From the NCBI RefSeq assembly GCF_036689815.1, contig NZ_JBAHUR010000012.1:56114-120113 (forward strand): a DNA stretch of 64,000 nucleotides, given 5' to 3'. Positions 26,851 through 34,645 of the stretch are shown in pieces (the first letter of the stretch is position 1; every line of letters starts with the position of its first letter). The position numbers and the translations under genes are program-made. Source of the DNA: Magnetovibrio sp. PR-2. GTDB lineage: Bacteria > Pseudomonadota > Alphaproteobacteria > Rhodospirillales > Magnetovibrionaceae. The notes beneath the pieces were generated by a model. It was given only the letters and a program-made list of their open reading frames with translations, was not told where the DNA came from and ran no database searches.

Positions 26851-27297
26851 ATGGAAACATTAATAACAATTAATTTAATAGTTGGTGTAGTAGCAATATG
26901 TTCATTTGTTATTATGATATTAACAAGCGCAATGAATATAGATGACAACGACTTTTTTGCAAGTACAACAGCAGTTATGATTTATATAACATTAGTATGT
27001 ACAGGTTTTACAGCAGGGGCATTTTTTTCTAAAGTAGCATATGAACGTATAACAGAACCAGAACCAGTAGTTGAGCGCGACCCATTTAAATTTAGTGATA
27101 TAATTGATGTGAATATAACAAGTGTTTATCGCGCTTGTAACTATATGCTTGATGATACGTCTGCATTTACAAATAAAGAAGTAGAGTTTTGTAATGCTTA
27201 TGTAATTAAATTTAACAACAACCGAGAAGTTGCAAAAGATAAATCAATTCAGCGTGGAATGAAAGGTATACGCAAACACTTAGGAGTTAATGATTAG
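26851..27297 (+). CDS. two-helix phage membrane protein of unknown function
   Basis: The 148 residues carry two hydrophobic segments (about 4-25 and 40-63) and a soluble C-terminal domain containing two cysteines. It lies in the lysis block between the endolysin and the holin and could be a second membrane lysis factor. No family is recognised. The stop and the next gene's ATG are adjacent. Confidence 0.62.
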   Translation: METLITINLIVGVVAICSFVIMILTSAMNIDDNDFFASTTAVMIYITLVCTGFTAGAFFSKVAYERITEPEPVVERDPFKFSDIIDVNITSVYRACNYMLDDTSAFTNKEVEFCNAYVIKFNNNREVAKDKSIQRGMKGIRKHLGVND

Positions 27298-27465
27298 ATG
27301 ATAGAAGCAATTGATTGGCAAGAAGCAAGGCACGAATTATGCCAGCATTACGTTAAAGGCGAAGACAAAACCAAACCAGATTTAACTACTGATTTGATAA
27401 GACGCCTTGCTAATGCAGAACAAGCGTTAAGCAAAAAAGCAAAAGAGTTAGGAGAAAAGGATTAG
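27298..27465 (+). CDS. small helical phage protein (55 aa)
   Basis: A 55-residue protein that fills exactly the space between its neighbours: ATG at 27298 follows the stop upstream and the holin ATG follows its own stop. It is hydrophilic and helical, with a DLIRRLANAEQALSKKAKEL stretch. Similar short proteins often precede 3TM holins in alphaproteobacterial phages; no function is assigned. Confidence 0.6.
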   Translation: MIEAIDWQEARHELCQHYVKGEDKTKPDLTTDLIRRLANAEQALSKKAKELGEKD

Positions 27466-27843
27466 ATGATACAAGCACTATTAGCACCACTACTTAATAT
27501 AGCTGGGAACGTAGCCAGCGAATTTATAGAAGACAAAGACAAGTTGAACGCATTTAAGGCTCAGCTTGCATCACAAGCAATCAACAAAGACACAGAACTA
27601 GCTAAAGCAGCGCGGGACGTAGTTGTAGCGGAGGCCAAAGGCGAAAGCTGGTTACAACGTAATTGGCGTCCTATAGCCATGCTTACATTCTTAGGCATGT
27701 TGCTTAGTTACTGGCTTGGGTTTGGTGGTGTACATGCACCTGAAACTGTCCTTATGGAAGTGTTTGCACTGCTTAAGATAGGCATTGGCGGTTACATAGT
27801 TGGGCGTAGTGCTGAGAAAGCAATCAAAACATATAAGGAATAA
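27466..27843 (+). CDS. GTA-type 3TM holin
   Basis: This protein would form the inner-membrane lesion that releases the endolysin. The 125 residues include an amphipathic N-terminus, the family signature ESWLQRNWRPIAMLTFLGML followed by hydrophobic segments (about 68-88 and 93-117), and a short charged tail. It matches the holin family first defined in gene transfer agents. It sits 0.8 kb downstream of the M15 endolysin in the same transcript. Confidence 0.85.
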   Translation: MIQALLAPLLNIAGNVASEFIEDKDKLNAFKAQLASQAINKDTELAKAARDVVVAEAKGESWLQRNWRPIAMLTFLGMLLSYWLGFGGVHAPETVLMEVFALLKIGIGGYIVGRSAEKAIKTYKE

Positions 27844-27847
27844 TGTT

Positions 27848-28198
27848 GTGAATACATTTGTACAAGAAACAACAGAGCATGAAAGCGAATATGAGTTTGA
27901 AGGTAAGCATTACAAATTTGTTAGGCCTAAAGTTGACATACTTTATTATCCAAATGATTTTAGAGAAGATGCAACAAAAGCATTTGATGACTTTTATGAA
28001 GCGTACAGAGATTATCCAAGCGAATTTATGTTTACATGCACTGTAATGCTGTTGGCAGTATGGAAATACTATGTAGAAAGGGATGAATCAAAACATTGGC
28101 ATGAATTTGGAACAAAGCATCACCATTACATTATGAGATATAAGAATGTTAAATTATTAGCAAGCAAATTAAGAGAAAGGCATAAATGCACTGGATAG
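27848..28198 (+). CDS. phage protein of unknown function
   Basis: A 116-residue acidic, aromatic-rich protein (ESEYEFEGKHYKFVRPKVD and later TMLLAVWKYYVERDESKHW-like text). The GTG at 27848 is used because AAGGA lies 8 nt upstream, and it begins just after the holin stop. It overlaps the GIY-YIG gene by 13 nt. No family is recognised. Confidence 0.58.
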   Translation: MNTFVQETTEHESEYEFEGKHYKFVRPKVDILYYPNDFREDATKAFDDFYEAYRDYPSEFMFTCTVMLLAVWKYYVERDESKHWHEFGTKHHHYIMRYKNVKLLASKLRERHKCTG

Positions 28199-28602
28199 GG
28201 ATAACACCAAAGCCAGAAGAATACTTAGGCTTTGTATACATAATAACAAATAACATTACAGGTCAGCGCTACATAGGTAAGAAGAATTACCACACTGTAA
28301 GGACTGACACACGTGTAGCGGCACGTAAATTAAAACGTCCACGTAAGCGTAAACAAGAAAGCAATTGGGCATCATATACAAGCTCAAGTGAACACGTTAA
28401 CGACGATATAAAAGAATACGGTAAAGACAATTTTACATTTGAAATATTATGGCAGGCTAAAACTAAAGGCGGTTTGTCTTATGTTGAAGCAAACATACAG
28501 CATAAGCTAGACGTGCTTACAGCACAGCTAGAAGATGGCAGTAGAGCATTTTATAACAATCAAATAGCAGCAACTAAATATATTCCAAAGGAGTTTATGT
28601 GA
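28186..28602 (+). CDS. GIY-YIG endonuclease-like protein
   Basis: The 138 residues contain a GIY-YIG nuclease core: FVYIITNNITGQRYIGKK, with the VYI and YIG elements 10 residues apart, a conserved region around SNWASYTSSSEHV, and a late glutamate in SYVEANIQHKL. It resembles free-standing Seg-type phage endonucleases. The product could be a homing endonuclease that spreads this locus, or a DNA-processing nuclease. It overlaps both neighbours by a few bases, so it is integrated in the transcript rather than inserted in a gene. Confidence 0.78.
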   Translation: MHWIGITPKPEEYLGFVYIITNNITGQRYIGKKNYHTVRTDTRVAARKLKRPRKRKQESNWASYTSSSEHVNDDIKEYGKDNFTFEILWQAKTKGGLSYVEANIQHKLDVLTAQLEDGSRAFYNNQIAATKYIPKEFM

Positions 28603-28958
28603 TTACATACAAAGATAACAACAAGTGCATTGTGTGTGGGTCAACATACAAATATAAGAAAACTGGTAAGTGTGTAGATTGCTCTATTAAGAAAAGGCTT
28701 AAGTTGTATCATGAATTGCCTAACACAATAGAAGAGCTTGTGGAATACTTTGTAAAAGTGTCGCATCAAACTAGCTTTATGAGTGATCATACAACACGTG
28801 TATTACAGAATGAGCAATGGCGGGTTATTGCTAAGCTTAAAGTGTGTGGTGATTTAGATCGGCTGTATGATGTGTTAACTGATAGTGAAAATGAGATATA
28901 TGCAATGTTTAGGGAGTACACCAGCTATAGCAATTACCAAACGAAATCGACTGTTTAA
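28599..28958 (+). CDS. zinc-ribbon phage protein of unknown function
   Basis: A 119-residue protein with an N-terminal zinc ribbon: CIVCGSTYKYKKTGKCVDC. The rest is helical and hydrophilic. The ribbon suggests nucleic-acid binding, perhaps linked to the GIY-YIG gene with which it overlaps (ATGTGA junction). No specific family is recognised. Confidence 0.65.
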   Translation: MITYKDNNKCIVCGSTYKYKKTGKCVDCSIKKRLKLYHELPNTIEELVEYFVKVSHQTSFMSDHTTRVLQNEQWRVIAKLKVCGDLDRLYDVLTDSENEIYAMFREYTSYSNYQTKSTV

Positions 28959-29121
28959 CAAGATCAAGTGTATGGAAGCAGGGGACCGTAAATGGGCTGA
29001 GTTTGCTAAATACTGTAAAGCAATCTTGGAGGAACATAATGGGAACAAAAGAGATAAAACCAAACACGATAAGCAAGTACAGAGCGACGACAGCCGTAAA
29101 AAAACTGAAAAAAATCAGTGA
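28903..29121 (+). CDS. possible small basic phage protein
   Basis: An open frame overlapping the 3' end of the zinc-ribbon gene in another frame, coding for a basic peptide with RKWAEFAKYCKAILEEHNGN in its middle. The start is unclear (ATG 28903 or 28972) and no good ribosome site is seen. Its middle part looks protein-like, while its 3' end overlaps the better-supported gene at 29039. It could be spurious. Confidence 0.35.
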   Translation, partial: QCLGSTPAIAITKRNRLFNKIKCMEAGDRKWAEFAKYCKAILEEHNGNKRDKTKHDKQVQSDDSRKKTEKNQ

Positions 29122-29197
29122 TGAAATTGAAGCATTACACCTTGAATTAGCAGACAGCCTTTACGAGATGATCAAAGAGGGTTGCAAGACAAAATAG
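29039..29197 (+). CDS. small coiled-coil phage protein (52 aa)
   Basis: A 52-residue basic and helical protein with a strong GGAGG site upstream of ATG 29039. The second half (KKLKKISDEIEALHLELADS) has the heptad pattern of a coiled coil. Function unknown. Confidence 0.55.
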   Translation: MGTKEIKPNTISKYRATTAVKKLKKISDEIEALHLELADSLYEMIKEGCKTK

Positions 29198-29245
29198 TTA
29201 GGGCTACAGTTTTAGATAGCAGTTATTAGACAAAGGAGAAATAAC

Positions 29246-29632
29246 ATGGCTATCAAACGTTCATCTACAGTTATCAAAAAGCCCACAAAGTCTTACGCCA
29301 AGAAAAAAGACCCGAAAGAAAGCATTGTTGAAGGGCTTGAAGAACAAGCAAAAGCCTATCAAACGCTTGTTGTTGAGGGCAAAACGGAAGCGTTTACAAT
29401 GCGTGGTTCCAAAACTGTAAAAGTTACGCCACGTTGGTTTGAAGCAGGCGGCAAGTTTGTTTTCAATGTGCACTACGGCATTCGCGGAATTGCAAGCATT
29501 ACAATGGACGAACTGAGCGAAGTGCCTGAAGCAATCCAAATGGCAATTAGCGACGTGCAAAAGGGCAAGCACGACGACACCATCGAAGCAGTGCAAAAAG
29601 AAATGGCGGCGGCACGCGCAGCACGCAAGTAA
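29246..29632 (+). CDS. phage protein of unknown function, likely abundant
   Basis: A 128-residue protein with a lysine-rich N-terminus, a beta-rich centre (VKVTPRWFEAGGKFVFNVHY) and an alanine-rich helical end. AAAGGAGAAA gives it one of the best ribosome sites in the prophage, its codons look GC-richer than its neighbours, and it is followed by a strong terminator. These point to high expression. Position just before the replication genes suggests a DNA-binding role, but no family is recognised. Confidence 0.68.
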   Translation: MAIKRSSTVIKKPTKSYAKKKDPKESIVEGLEEQAKAYQTLVVEGKTEAFTMRGSKTVKVTPRWFEAGGKFVFNVHYGIRGIASITMDELSEVPEAIQMAISDVQKGKHDDTIEAVQKEMAAARAARK

Positions 29633-29654
29633 GCACTAACATCAAATCAAAATT

Positions 29655-29684
29655 AGGCTGTGTTCTTACACAGCCTTTTTTTGT
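29655..29684 (+). terminator. intrinsic terminator before the replication module
   Basis: AGGCTGTG and CACAGCCT pair around TTCTTA and are followed by seven T residues. It closes the lysis and small-gene transcript. Confidence 0.85.
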
Positions 29685-29716
29685 GGCTGTAACCCGGTTT
29701 TAAGGCCTGTACAGGC
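29685..29716 (-). repeat. 32-bp element, copy 1 (inverted) with a GCCTGTACAGGC palindrome
   Basis: Read on the minus strand this copy matches the element at 33752-33783 in 26 of 32 positions, including the shared blocks CTGTAC, TTAAAACCGG and TTACAG. Its first part is the perfect 12-bp palindrome GCCTGTACAGGC (29705-29716). The two copies lie on either side of the primase and helicase genes in opposite orientation. Confidence 0.6.
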
Positions 29717-29803
29717 GCGTGTTCGATTTTTGGCTGGCTGTGTGCTGGCCTTGGGTTGGCTGTGCCTTGTGCGGGCTATTTTTTTGGCTTGCTGGAAATT
29801 ATT

Positions 29804-29830
29804 TTGACAAAAGTTTTGTGTGATTACAAT
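29804..29830 (+). promoter_or_regulatory. candidate sigma70-type promoter for the replication genes
   Basis: TTGACA (29804-29809) and TACAAT (29825-29830) are separated by 15 bp, slightly short of the ideal 17. The site lies in the 297-bp gene-free interval before the replication operon. A similar ATTACAATG followed by GGGAC-type text recurs at about 34080-34110 in the other large intergenic region. Confidence 0.45.
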
Positions 29831-29890
29831 GCTTTAGGCAGTAGGGACCGTAGAATTGGAAAAAAAACTAAATAGATTTGAGGGCGGCAA

Positions 29891-29898
29891 CATAAATA
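29891..29898 (+). promoter_or_regulatory. CATAAATA variant of the TATAAATA motif
   Basis: One mismatch from TATAAATA, 32 nt upstream of the first replication-operon ATG at 29930, the same spacing seen before virion genes. It is the weakest member of the set, and the TTGACA/TACAAT site upstream may be the real promoter here. Confidence 0.3.
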
Positions 29899-29929
29899 TG
29901 AATGCTGAAATTTATTAAGGAGAATAAAC

Positions 29930-30097
29930 ATGAATTATTCGTGGCTTAACTATGTGTACGAACGCGACACAACAACTAACAAAAAAACATTTAGACTTTG
30001 GTGCAGCAAGAAGTATGGACTGAAGACAACACACGACATAAACGAATGGATTATGCGTGCGAAACTACGTGGCGAATGGCACGGAGGTGGACTGTAA
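29930..30097 (+). CDS. small phage protein of unknown function (55 aa)
   Basis: A 55-residue basic, tryptophan-rich protein (MNYSWLNYVYERDTTTNKKT at the start). AAGGAGAA precedes the ATG, and its stop overlaps the next start (TAATG). It is first in the replication operon. No family is recognised. Confidence 0.6.
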   Translation: MNYSWLNYVYERDTTTNKKTFRLWCSKKYGLKTTHDINEWIMRAKLRGEWHGGGL

Positions 30098-30402
30098 TGA
30101 AACACGACGAATTAAAAGATATTTTGCATAAACAATTTAAAAGAGCAGCAAGGGCAGCACACAGAAACAACAAAGATATGTTTGATGGTTGGGACTTTTA
30201 CGTGATTGAATTTATTTGTGTAGACAAGACACTAAGCAACAACATTGTGAATGAATGGACACGTGAAAGTGCAGTAGTTATGGGTAAAATATATCAAACG
30301 AATGTAATGAATGTGTGGGGTTGCAGTAGAAACAAGGCAATGGAGCTAAAATTACGATACGCAGAAATAATTATAGGAGAAGCGAATGAAGCAATTAAAT
30401 GA
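30097..30402 (+). CDS. phage protein of unknown function
   Basis: A 101-residue protein, start coupled to the gene upstream by TAATG and overlapping the primase gene by 17 nt. It begins MKHDELKDILHKQFKRAARA, a basic helical stretch, and has a mixed core (FYVIEFICVDKTL). The tight coupling to the primase suggests a replication accessory; no family is recognised. Confidence 0.6.
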   Translation: MKHDELKDILHKQFKRAARAAHRNNKDMFDGWDFYVIEFICVDKTLSNNIVNEWTRESAVVMGKIYQTNVMNVWGCSRNKAMELKLRYAEIIIGEANEAIK

Positions 30403-31708
30403 TTTTTTAATTATGATGAGACTGAAAATAGGTAAGAACAAGTGGCAGTGGTTATATGAACAACGTTGGAAAAAATTATTAGACGAAGAGATATATGAGC
30501 AGTACAAAGTTTTGAGTTTATATTTACACAGTTATCATCTAAGCAACGAGTTGCAAACAACATATTACAAATATAGCAAATCATTAGAAAAGCATACAGT
30601 TAACACATACAGTGATTATGTTGATTATAAGAGACAGCTAAATCAATACAAAGAAGCAATTAAAATAGATGCTTATGATATATTTGATAAGCATGCTGGA
30701 TATATGGCAATTAATAACTTTGATAATTTAAGAGACGTTGCAGTAGACGAGCGTGACGGTACTAATTACGTGGGCTACTTACCAACAATTTATGGTCATG
30801 AAATTGCAACGGCTAAAGATAAAGTGCCGATGTTTAACTTTTGCATATTTAAAACTGATGGCATGGATAAAGACATTGTTTATACAAAAGATGGAAAGCA
30901 TGTAAAGCGCGTTGCGGCAAACGTTAAATCTATTACAGCACTTGTTTTAGACTATGACGGTGAAATGAGCATTGAGCAAGCTAAGCTACGTTTTGAAGAC
31001 TATGACTACTGGCTTTATACAAGCTGGGGACACAAAACTGAAAGCAAAGGTGGAAAGGATGCGTTTCGTGTTGTTCTTCCATTTTGGCATGCAATTCCTG
31101 TGGATGTGTTTGTAGACCATAAAGTAGAAATACTGGAATGGTTGGGCAGCACATACGATCCAAAAACACGCAAATTTACTTCGCACGCTGTTGATCAAAC
31201 AACGCTTAATATTGCACGTGCTTTTTTCACACCTAGCTGTGCAAAAGAAAACATTGGAAACGCGGTATCATACTATAATGAAACTAATGTGATGTTGGAA
31301 TTAGACATATGGCGTGACGCACACTTTGAAAGAAAACAACGTGAAGAGCGTGAAGACAAAATGAGTGAATTGCGTGAAATGCTAATTGCAAAGCAACATG
31401 CAGGGGTGGTTAGCAAAAAATATAAGAACGCAAAGCATGAAAGCATTTATAACAGTGACATTGTTAAAGCAGAATATTTAACTGACTATTACAACAATGA
31501 TGATGGCAGTTGGCACGTTGGATTTTATAAGGTGCTGTGTAGGATTGCTGGACGTGCAAAAGGTATTGGCTATGCACTGACAGCTACAGAACTTGCAGGC
31601 ATTGCACGTGAGATTGATTGTGCGGACAGTGGAGGTCCATTTTATGATAATGATAAATATAACAAAGAGGCAGTTAATGCACTTAAATACATAGGAGTAA
31701 CAACTTGA
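30386..31708 (+). CDS. AEP-like primase domain protein
   Basis: This is probably the priming enzyme of phage replication. In 440 residues the N-terminal 100 are helical. The central region has TALVLDYDGEMSIEQA (a D-x-D metal motif), YWLYTSWGHKTE and DAFRVVLPFWHAIP, the arrangement of archaeo-eukaryotic primase-type domains in phage and plasmid replication proteins. The C-terminal part is helical. It overlaps the helicase gene by ATGA. The primase and helicase that are fused in phages such as NrS-1 may be split here into two coupled genes; that comparison is inference. Confidence 0.72.
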   Translation: MKQLNDFLIMMRLKIGKNKWQWLYEQRWKKLLDEEIYEQYKVLSLYLHSYHLSNELQTTYYKYSKSLEKHTVNTYSDYVDYKRQLNQYKEAIKIDAYDIFDKHAGYMAINNFDNLRDVAVDERDGTNYVGYLPTIYGHEIATAKDKVPMFNFCIFKTDGMDKDIVYTKDGKHVKRVAANVKSITALVLDYDGEMSIEQAKLRFEDYDYWLYTSWGHKTESKGGKDAFRVVLPFWHAIPVDVFVDHKVEILEWLGSTYDPKTRKFTSHAVDQTTLNIARAFFTPSCAKENIGNAVSYYNETNVMLELDIWRDAHFERKQREEREDKMSELREMLIAKQHAGVVSKKYKNAKHESIYNSDIVKAEYLTDYYNNDDGSWHVGFYKVLCRIAGRAKGIGYALTATELAGIAREIDCADSGGPFYDNDKYNKEAVNALKYIGVTT

Positions 31709-33165
31709 TGAAAAGTGGAATAGATAAAAACTTAGTTAGAAAATATAAATTTGAAGATTTACATTGGATTGATAAAAGCAGTGTGACGTACAGGGCTGAT
31801 ATGGATTGGCTAACTGGTGTTTGTGTTGGTAGTGCAGATGGCAGCTACTTAGTTAAAGATAAACACACAGGCGGCACAGTGATATTGCAAAACAATAAAT
31901 TTGCAAAGATTAAACTAAGCAATGAATGGTGCGGCACACACAAACTTACAGACGGTAGTGTGGTGACAATTACAAATGAAGTTATAACCCAATATTTGAA
32001 CACATTTTGTCCTACTGTAACGGGTACAGTGCAATTGCCTTTGTATGATAGACATGCTGTGTTTAATAATGAAAAACGTATCAACGTTTGGACAGATACA
32101 ATTACACGCTATGACGAAACATGCATAAATTCATGTGAAAAATTATTGATACTGATCCGTGAAAGTTTATGTGCGTGTGAAGACAGCAAAACACTGGAAC
32201 AAATACTAAGTGATGAACTGTACGGTGATGGTGCAATCAAAGATGAATTTAAATTTTTGATGCATTGGCTTGCTGACATTTATCAAAATCCAGGCATTAA
32301 CCAACAAACAAACTTGTGGCTTATAGGCAATGCAAAAGGCATTGGTAAAGGCACGCTTATGAGAGTGCTTGCGTACATTTGGGGGCGCAGCTATGGCAAG
32401 GCTTCACAAAATGATATTGAACGTGGATGGAACGACTTTGTTGAAGGCACAATTATTATGGAAGCAGACGAGTTTAAAGCTACTGACAAAATAGACTTTA
32501 ACAGTTGGCTAAAGAAAGAAACAACTAATCCTGTTGTAAGCATTAATAAACGTAGAGCAACACCTTACACAGTACCAAATATAACAAATTGGATTTTTAC
32601 AACAAACGAAGAAAACCCTATTTTTATTGAGGATGGTGATAGACGTAATGTGTTTATACAAACAACAAGTGACAGTGGAAAATGGGGCAAATACGCACTT
32701 GATTTAAACGTTGAACTAGACGATTGCTTAAGTGATGTTGCAAAAGGTTTTGCTGCAATTTTAGCAAGCATTAAAGTAGATAAGGCGTTTATTGCACGTG
32801 CATTTGAAACTAAACTTAGGGCTGAGGCACGTATGGCAAATAGTAATGCTGTTGAACAATGGTTGCTGGACAACAGAGAAGTTAATGAGCAATTTGCTGA
32901 TCAATGGACAAGTTCTAAAGACTTGTTTGGAGACTATGAGTTGTGGCGTGACATGTACGCAAAGACAAGCTTTATAAAAACATTGAATAGCTTTGGTGCT
33001 GTAATGACAAAACTGGTTAATAGAGGGCTGATTAAGAAGCGTAGGTCTAAAGCTGGACAAGAATACTACATTGATAAAAAATATTGCAGGGGTAGTAATG
33101 TAGTTGTGTTTACAGAAGCACAACAGAAACTGAGAGACAAACAGAAGGATAAATATAAAAAGTAG
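31705..33165 (+). CDS. SF3-type replicative helicase (DUF5906-like)
   Basis: This is the likely replicative helicase and origin-opening ATPase. Seen in 486 residues: Walker A LIGNAKGIGKGTLMR, Walker B TIIMEADEF, a sensor-1 stretch NITNWIFTTNEENP and an arginine-finger-like DGDRRNVFI, as in superfamily 3/DUF5906 helicases. The C-terminal domain (about 390-486) may be a winged helix. It is coupled to the primase gene and is followed at once by the origin-like region, to which such helicases typically bind. Confidence 0.82.
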   Translation: MMKSGIDKNLVRKYKFEDLHWIDKSSVTYRADMDWLTGVCVGSADGSYLVKDKHTGGTVILQNNKFAKIKLSNEWCGTHKLTDGSVVTITNEVITQYLNTFCPTVTGTVQLPLYDRHAVFNNEKRINVWTDTITRYDETCINSCEKLLILIRESLCACEDSKTLEQILSDELYGDGAIKDEFKFLMHWLADIYQNPGINQQTNLWLIGNAKGIGKGTLMRVLAYIWGRSYGKASQNDIERGWNDFVEGTIIMEADEFKATDKIDFNSWLKKETTNPVVSINKRRATPYTVPNITNWIFTTNEENPIFIEDGDRRNVFIQTTSDSGKWGKYALDLNVELDDCLSDVAKGFAAILASIKVDKAFIARAFETKLRAEARMANSNAVEQWLLDNREVNEQFADQWTSSKDLFGDYELWRDMYAKTSFIKTLNSFGAVMTKLVNRGLIKKRRSKAGQEYYIDKKYCRGSNVVVFTEAQQKLRDKQKDKYKK

Positions 33166-33197
33166 AAAGAAAAGTAGAAAGAAAAGTAGAAAGAAAA
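33162..33197 (+). repeat. three perfect 12-bp tandem repeats
   Basis: GTAGAAAGAAAA is repeated three times without change, starting in the helicase stop codon. The next hairpin follows directly. The tract is purine-only apart from the T of each GTAG. It may be replication slippage or a protein-binding tract at the edge of the origin. Confidence 0.7.
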
Positions 33198-33220
33198 GCA
33201 GCATAAAGCTGCTTTTTTTT
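33195..33220 (+). terminator. intrinsic terminator after the helicase gene
   Basis: AAGCAGC and GCTGCTT form a short stem around ATAAA followed by eight T residues. It ends the replication operon. Confidence 0.75.
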
Positions 33221-33254
33221 ATGAGTTTTTTATGAGTTTTTTGTGGTTTTTACA

Positions 33255-33280
33255 GTACATAAATTGTTGCTTGTATGTAC
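33255..33280. repeat. inverted repeat GTACATA / TATGTAC
   Basis: Seven-base arms at 33255-33261 and 33274-33280 are separated by 12 bp. There is no T-run, so a protein site at the origin edge is more likely than a terminator. Confidence 0.35.
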
Positions 33281-33397
33281 ATCGTGGTTTTTTGAAAAGT
33301 AGTGGTGTTGGAATAGAGCTACACACCTACATTGAGAGGAAACCGAAGAAAAGAGAGTAATTAGAAGGGTTTATCCATGGTGTGTGTGTAGTGTACC

Positions 33398-33563
33398 TAT
33401 TTTATTATTATTATTTTTTATTATATATATATATATATAGGGAAACAGGGTTATCTACACTGATTTGTGCACTAGTTAATAAAGCAGTTAATAGTTCCAC
33501 ATAAGGCAGTTGCTATTAACACATAGAGCTATTGCAATTAACACATAAGGCAGTTGCTATTAA
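33398..33563. other. candidate replication origin (AT tract plus iterons)
   Basis: A 43-bp tract of only A and T (TTATTATTATT, then alternating TA) at about 33398-33440 is followed by a 22-bp tandem iteron array at 33498-33563. An AT-rich unwinding element beside two-turn iterons is the classical layout of iteron origins. It lies 230 bp downstream of the primase and helicase genes, within a gene-free interval of about 1.1 kb (33166-34294). Origin activity is inferred. Confidence 0.6.
33498..33563 (+). repeat. three tandem 22-bp iterons
   Basis: Units at 33498-33519, 33520-33541 and 33542-33563. The first and third are identical (CACATAAGGCAG then TTGCTATTAA). The middle one shares CACATA, GC, TTGC and ATTAA. 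A degenerate fourth copy may precede them at 33476-33497. Head-to-tail copies every 22 bp present the same DNA face to a binding protein. Confidence 0.75.
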
Positions 33564-33623
33564 CGCCACACACAGAGCCAGAAGCAGACACAGAACACAT
33601 TATCAGCACAAAGTAGAAGATGA

Positions 33624-33655
33624 GCCTGTACGGGCAATGTAGGGGCTTACAGGCC
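33624..33655 (+). repeat. 32-bp element, copy 2 (degenerate)
   Basis: It contains GCCTGTACGGGC and GGCTTACAGGC, the same end blocks as the copy at 33752-33783, but has an unrelated 8-nt middle and is one base shorter between blocks. It lies 60 bp after the iterons. Confidence 0.5.
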
Positions 33656-33751
33656 AGGGCTGTTTGCTGTACATTCAAAAAAGCTTATATTTAACTTTAT
33701 TTTAATAATATTGTGTTTTGGGTACCCTATGTGCTGCTTTGAGTGAGTTGG

Positions 33752-33783
33752 CTCTGTACGGGCTTTAAAACCGGCTTACAGGC
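33752..33783 (+). repeat. 32-bp element, copy 3
   Basis: It consists of CTCTGTACGGGC, TTTAAAACC and GGCTTACAGGC. It matches the inverted copy at 29685-29716 in 26 of 32 positions. It lies about 220 bp after the iterons in the large gene-free region. Confidence 0.6.
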
Positions 33784-34294
33784 AATTTTAGGGTAGGGCA
33801 TGGCCTTTGTGTTGCATAATTTATATCATCCTACTATAAAAATCCCAAGTATTTCAACAGTATTAGCTATTATTAAGTCAAAGTTTTACTATATTTCACA
33901 GAGCAACAAGCAGATCATTATTTAAATATATTGTAACATTACTTTATATTGTACTGAACAGTTATGCATTAATACTGTTTATATTACAATTCCACATCAC
34001 ATGCTGTAAGGTACTGAAAACAGGGCATAATCCAGCCCAATTTTACATAATACATATTATCGTCTACTCAGTATCCTTTAATTACAATGACTTAGCAGGG
34101 TGGGGACTGATCATTAAATCACTTTACAATGGTCAGTTGTAAAAAGACTGTTAGAAAAAGTAGACATGATTTGGTAGCGAGGGAAGTAAAAACCAAGTAA
34201 ATATAGGACTGTACCCCAAAAAAATGCTTTGCTAGGCTGGGTTAATTTAAGTCCACATCATTTTTCAAAGTTTTCAGCATTAAGGGTTTTGCAC
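33784..34294. other. gene-free AT-rich interval
   Basis: About 500 bp without a credible gene. It includes ATTACAATG followed by GGTGGGGACTG (about 34080-34110), a pattern that resembles the -10 and downstream text at 29823-29850, and CTTTACAATGG at about 34122. These may be promoters of the following early-type genes. No other structure is evident. Confidence 0.35.
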
Positions 34295-34645
34295 ATGACC
34301 ATAAACATAATGGAAGCAGCAGGAGAAACAATTAAGCATATGTTCAACGCAATGGATGATGTGCAAATAGAACGTGATGGTACAGTACACGAGCACAAGT
34401 TAGAGGAAGGTGATTATACAATTATATGCGAAGGTGCAGTATTTGTTAATCATACAGTAGTCTCAATGATGTTTATAGGTTCTTTACCAGATAAGACACA
34501 GTGTGCAGCAACATTATTATCACAACAGTTACATCAGCCACATGAATTAACAACATTAGATAGCAGTCCCTCTATAACAATTATTAAGGGCAATGAACAA
34601 CAGTGGAATGACATGTTGATGAATGTAAAGTTGAAAGTGATATGA
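34295..34645 (+). CDS. phage protein of unknown function
   Basis: A 116-residue protein starting MTINIMEAAGETIKHMFN. ATG 34295 with AAGGG upstream is preferred to the longer frame from 34229. It is mixed alpha/beta, without membrane segments. It is first in a group of four coupled genes between the origin and the virion block, a position typical of early or regulatory functions. A role in lysogeny control or host takeover is possible but not shown. Confidence 0.6.
   Translation: MTINIMEAAGETIKHMFNAMDDVQIERDGTVHEHKLEEGDYTIICEGAVFVNHTVVSMMFIGSLPDKTQCAATLLSQQLHQPHELTTLDSSPSITIIKGNEQQWNDMLMNVKLKVI

Noticed and set aside
33498..33563. Possible CRISPR-like array
   Set aside because: The repeats are head to tail without spacers, and no cas gene is present; iterons explain them better.
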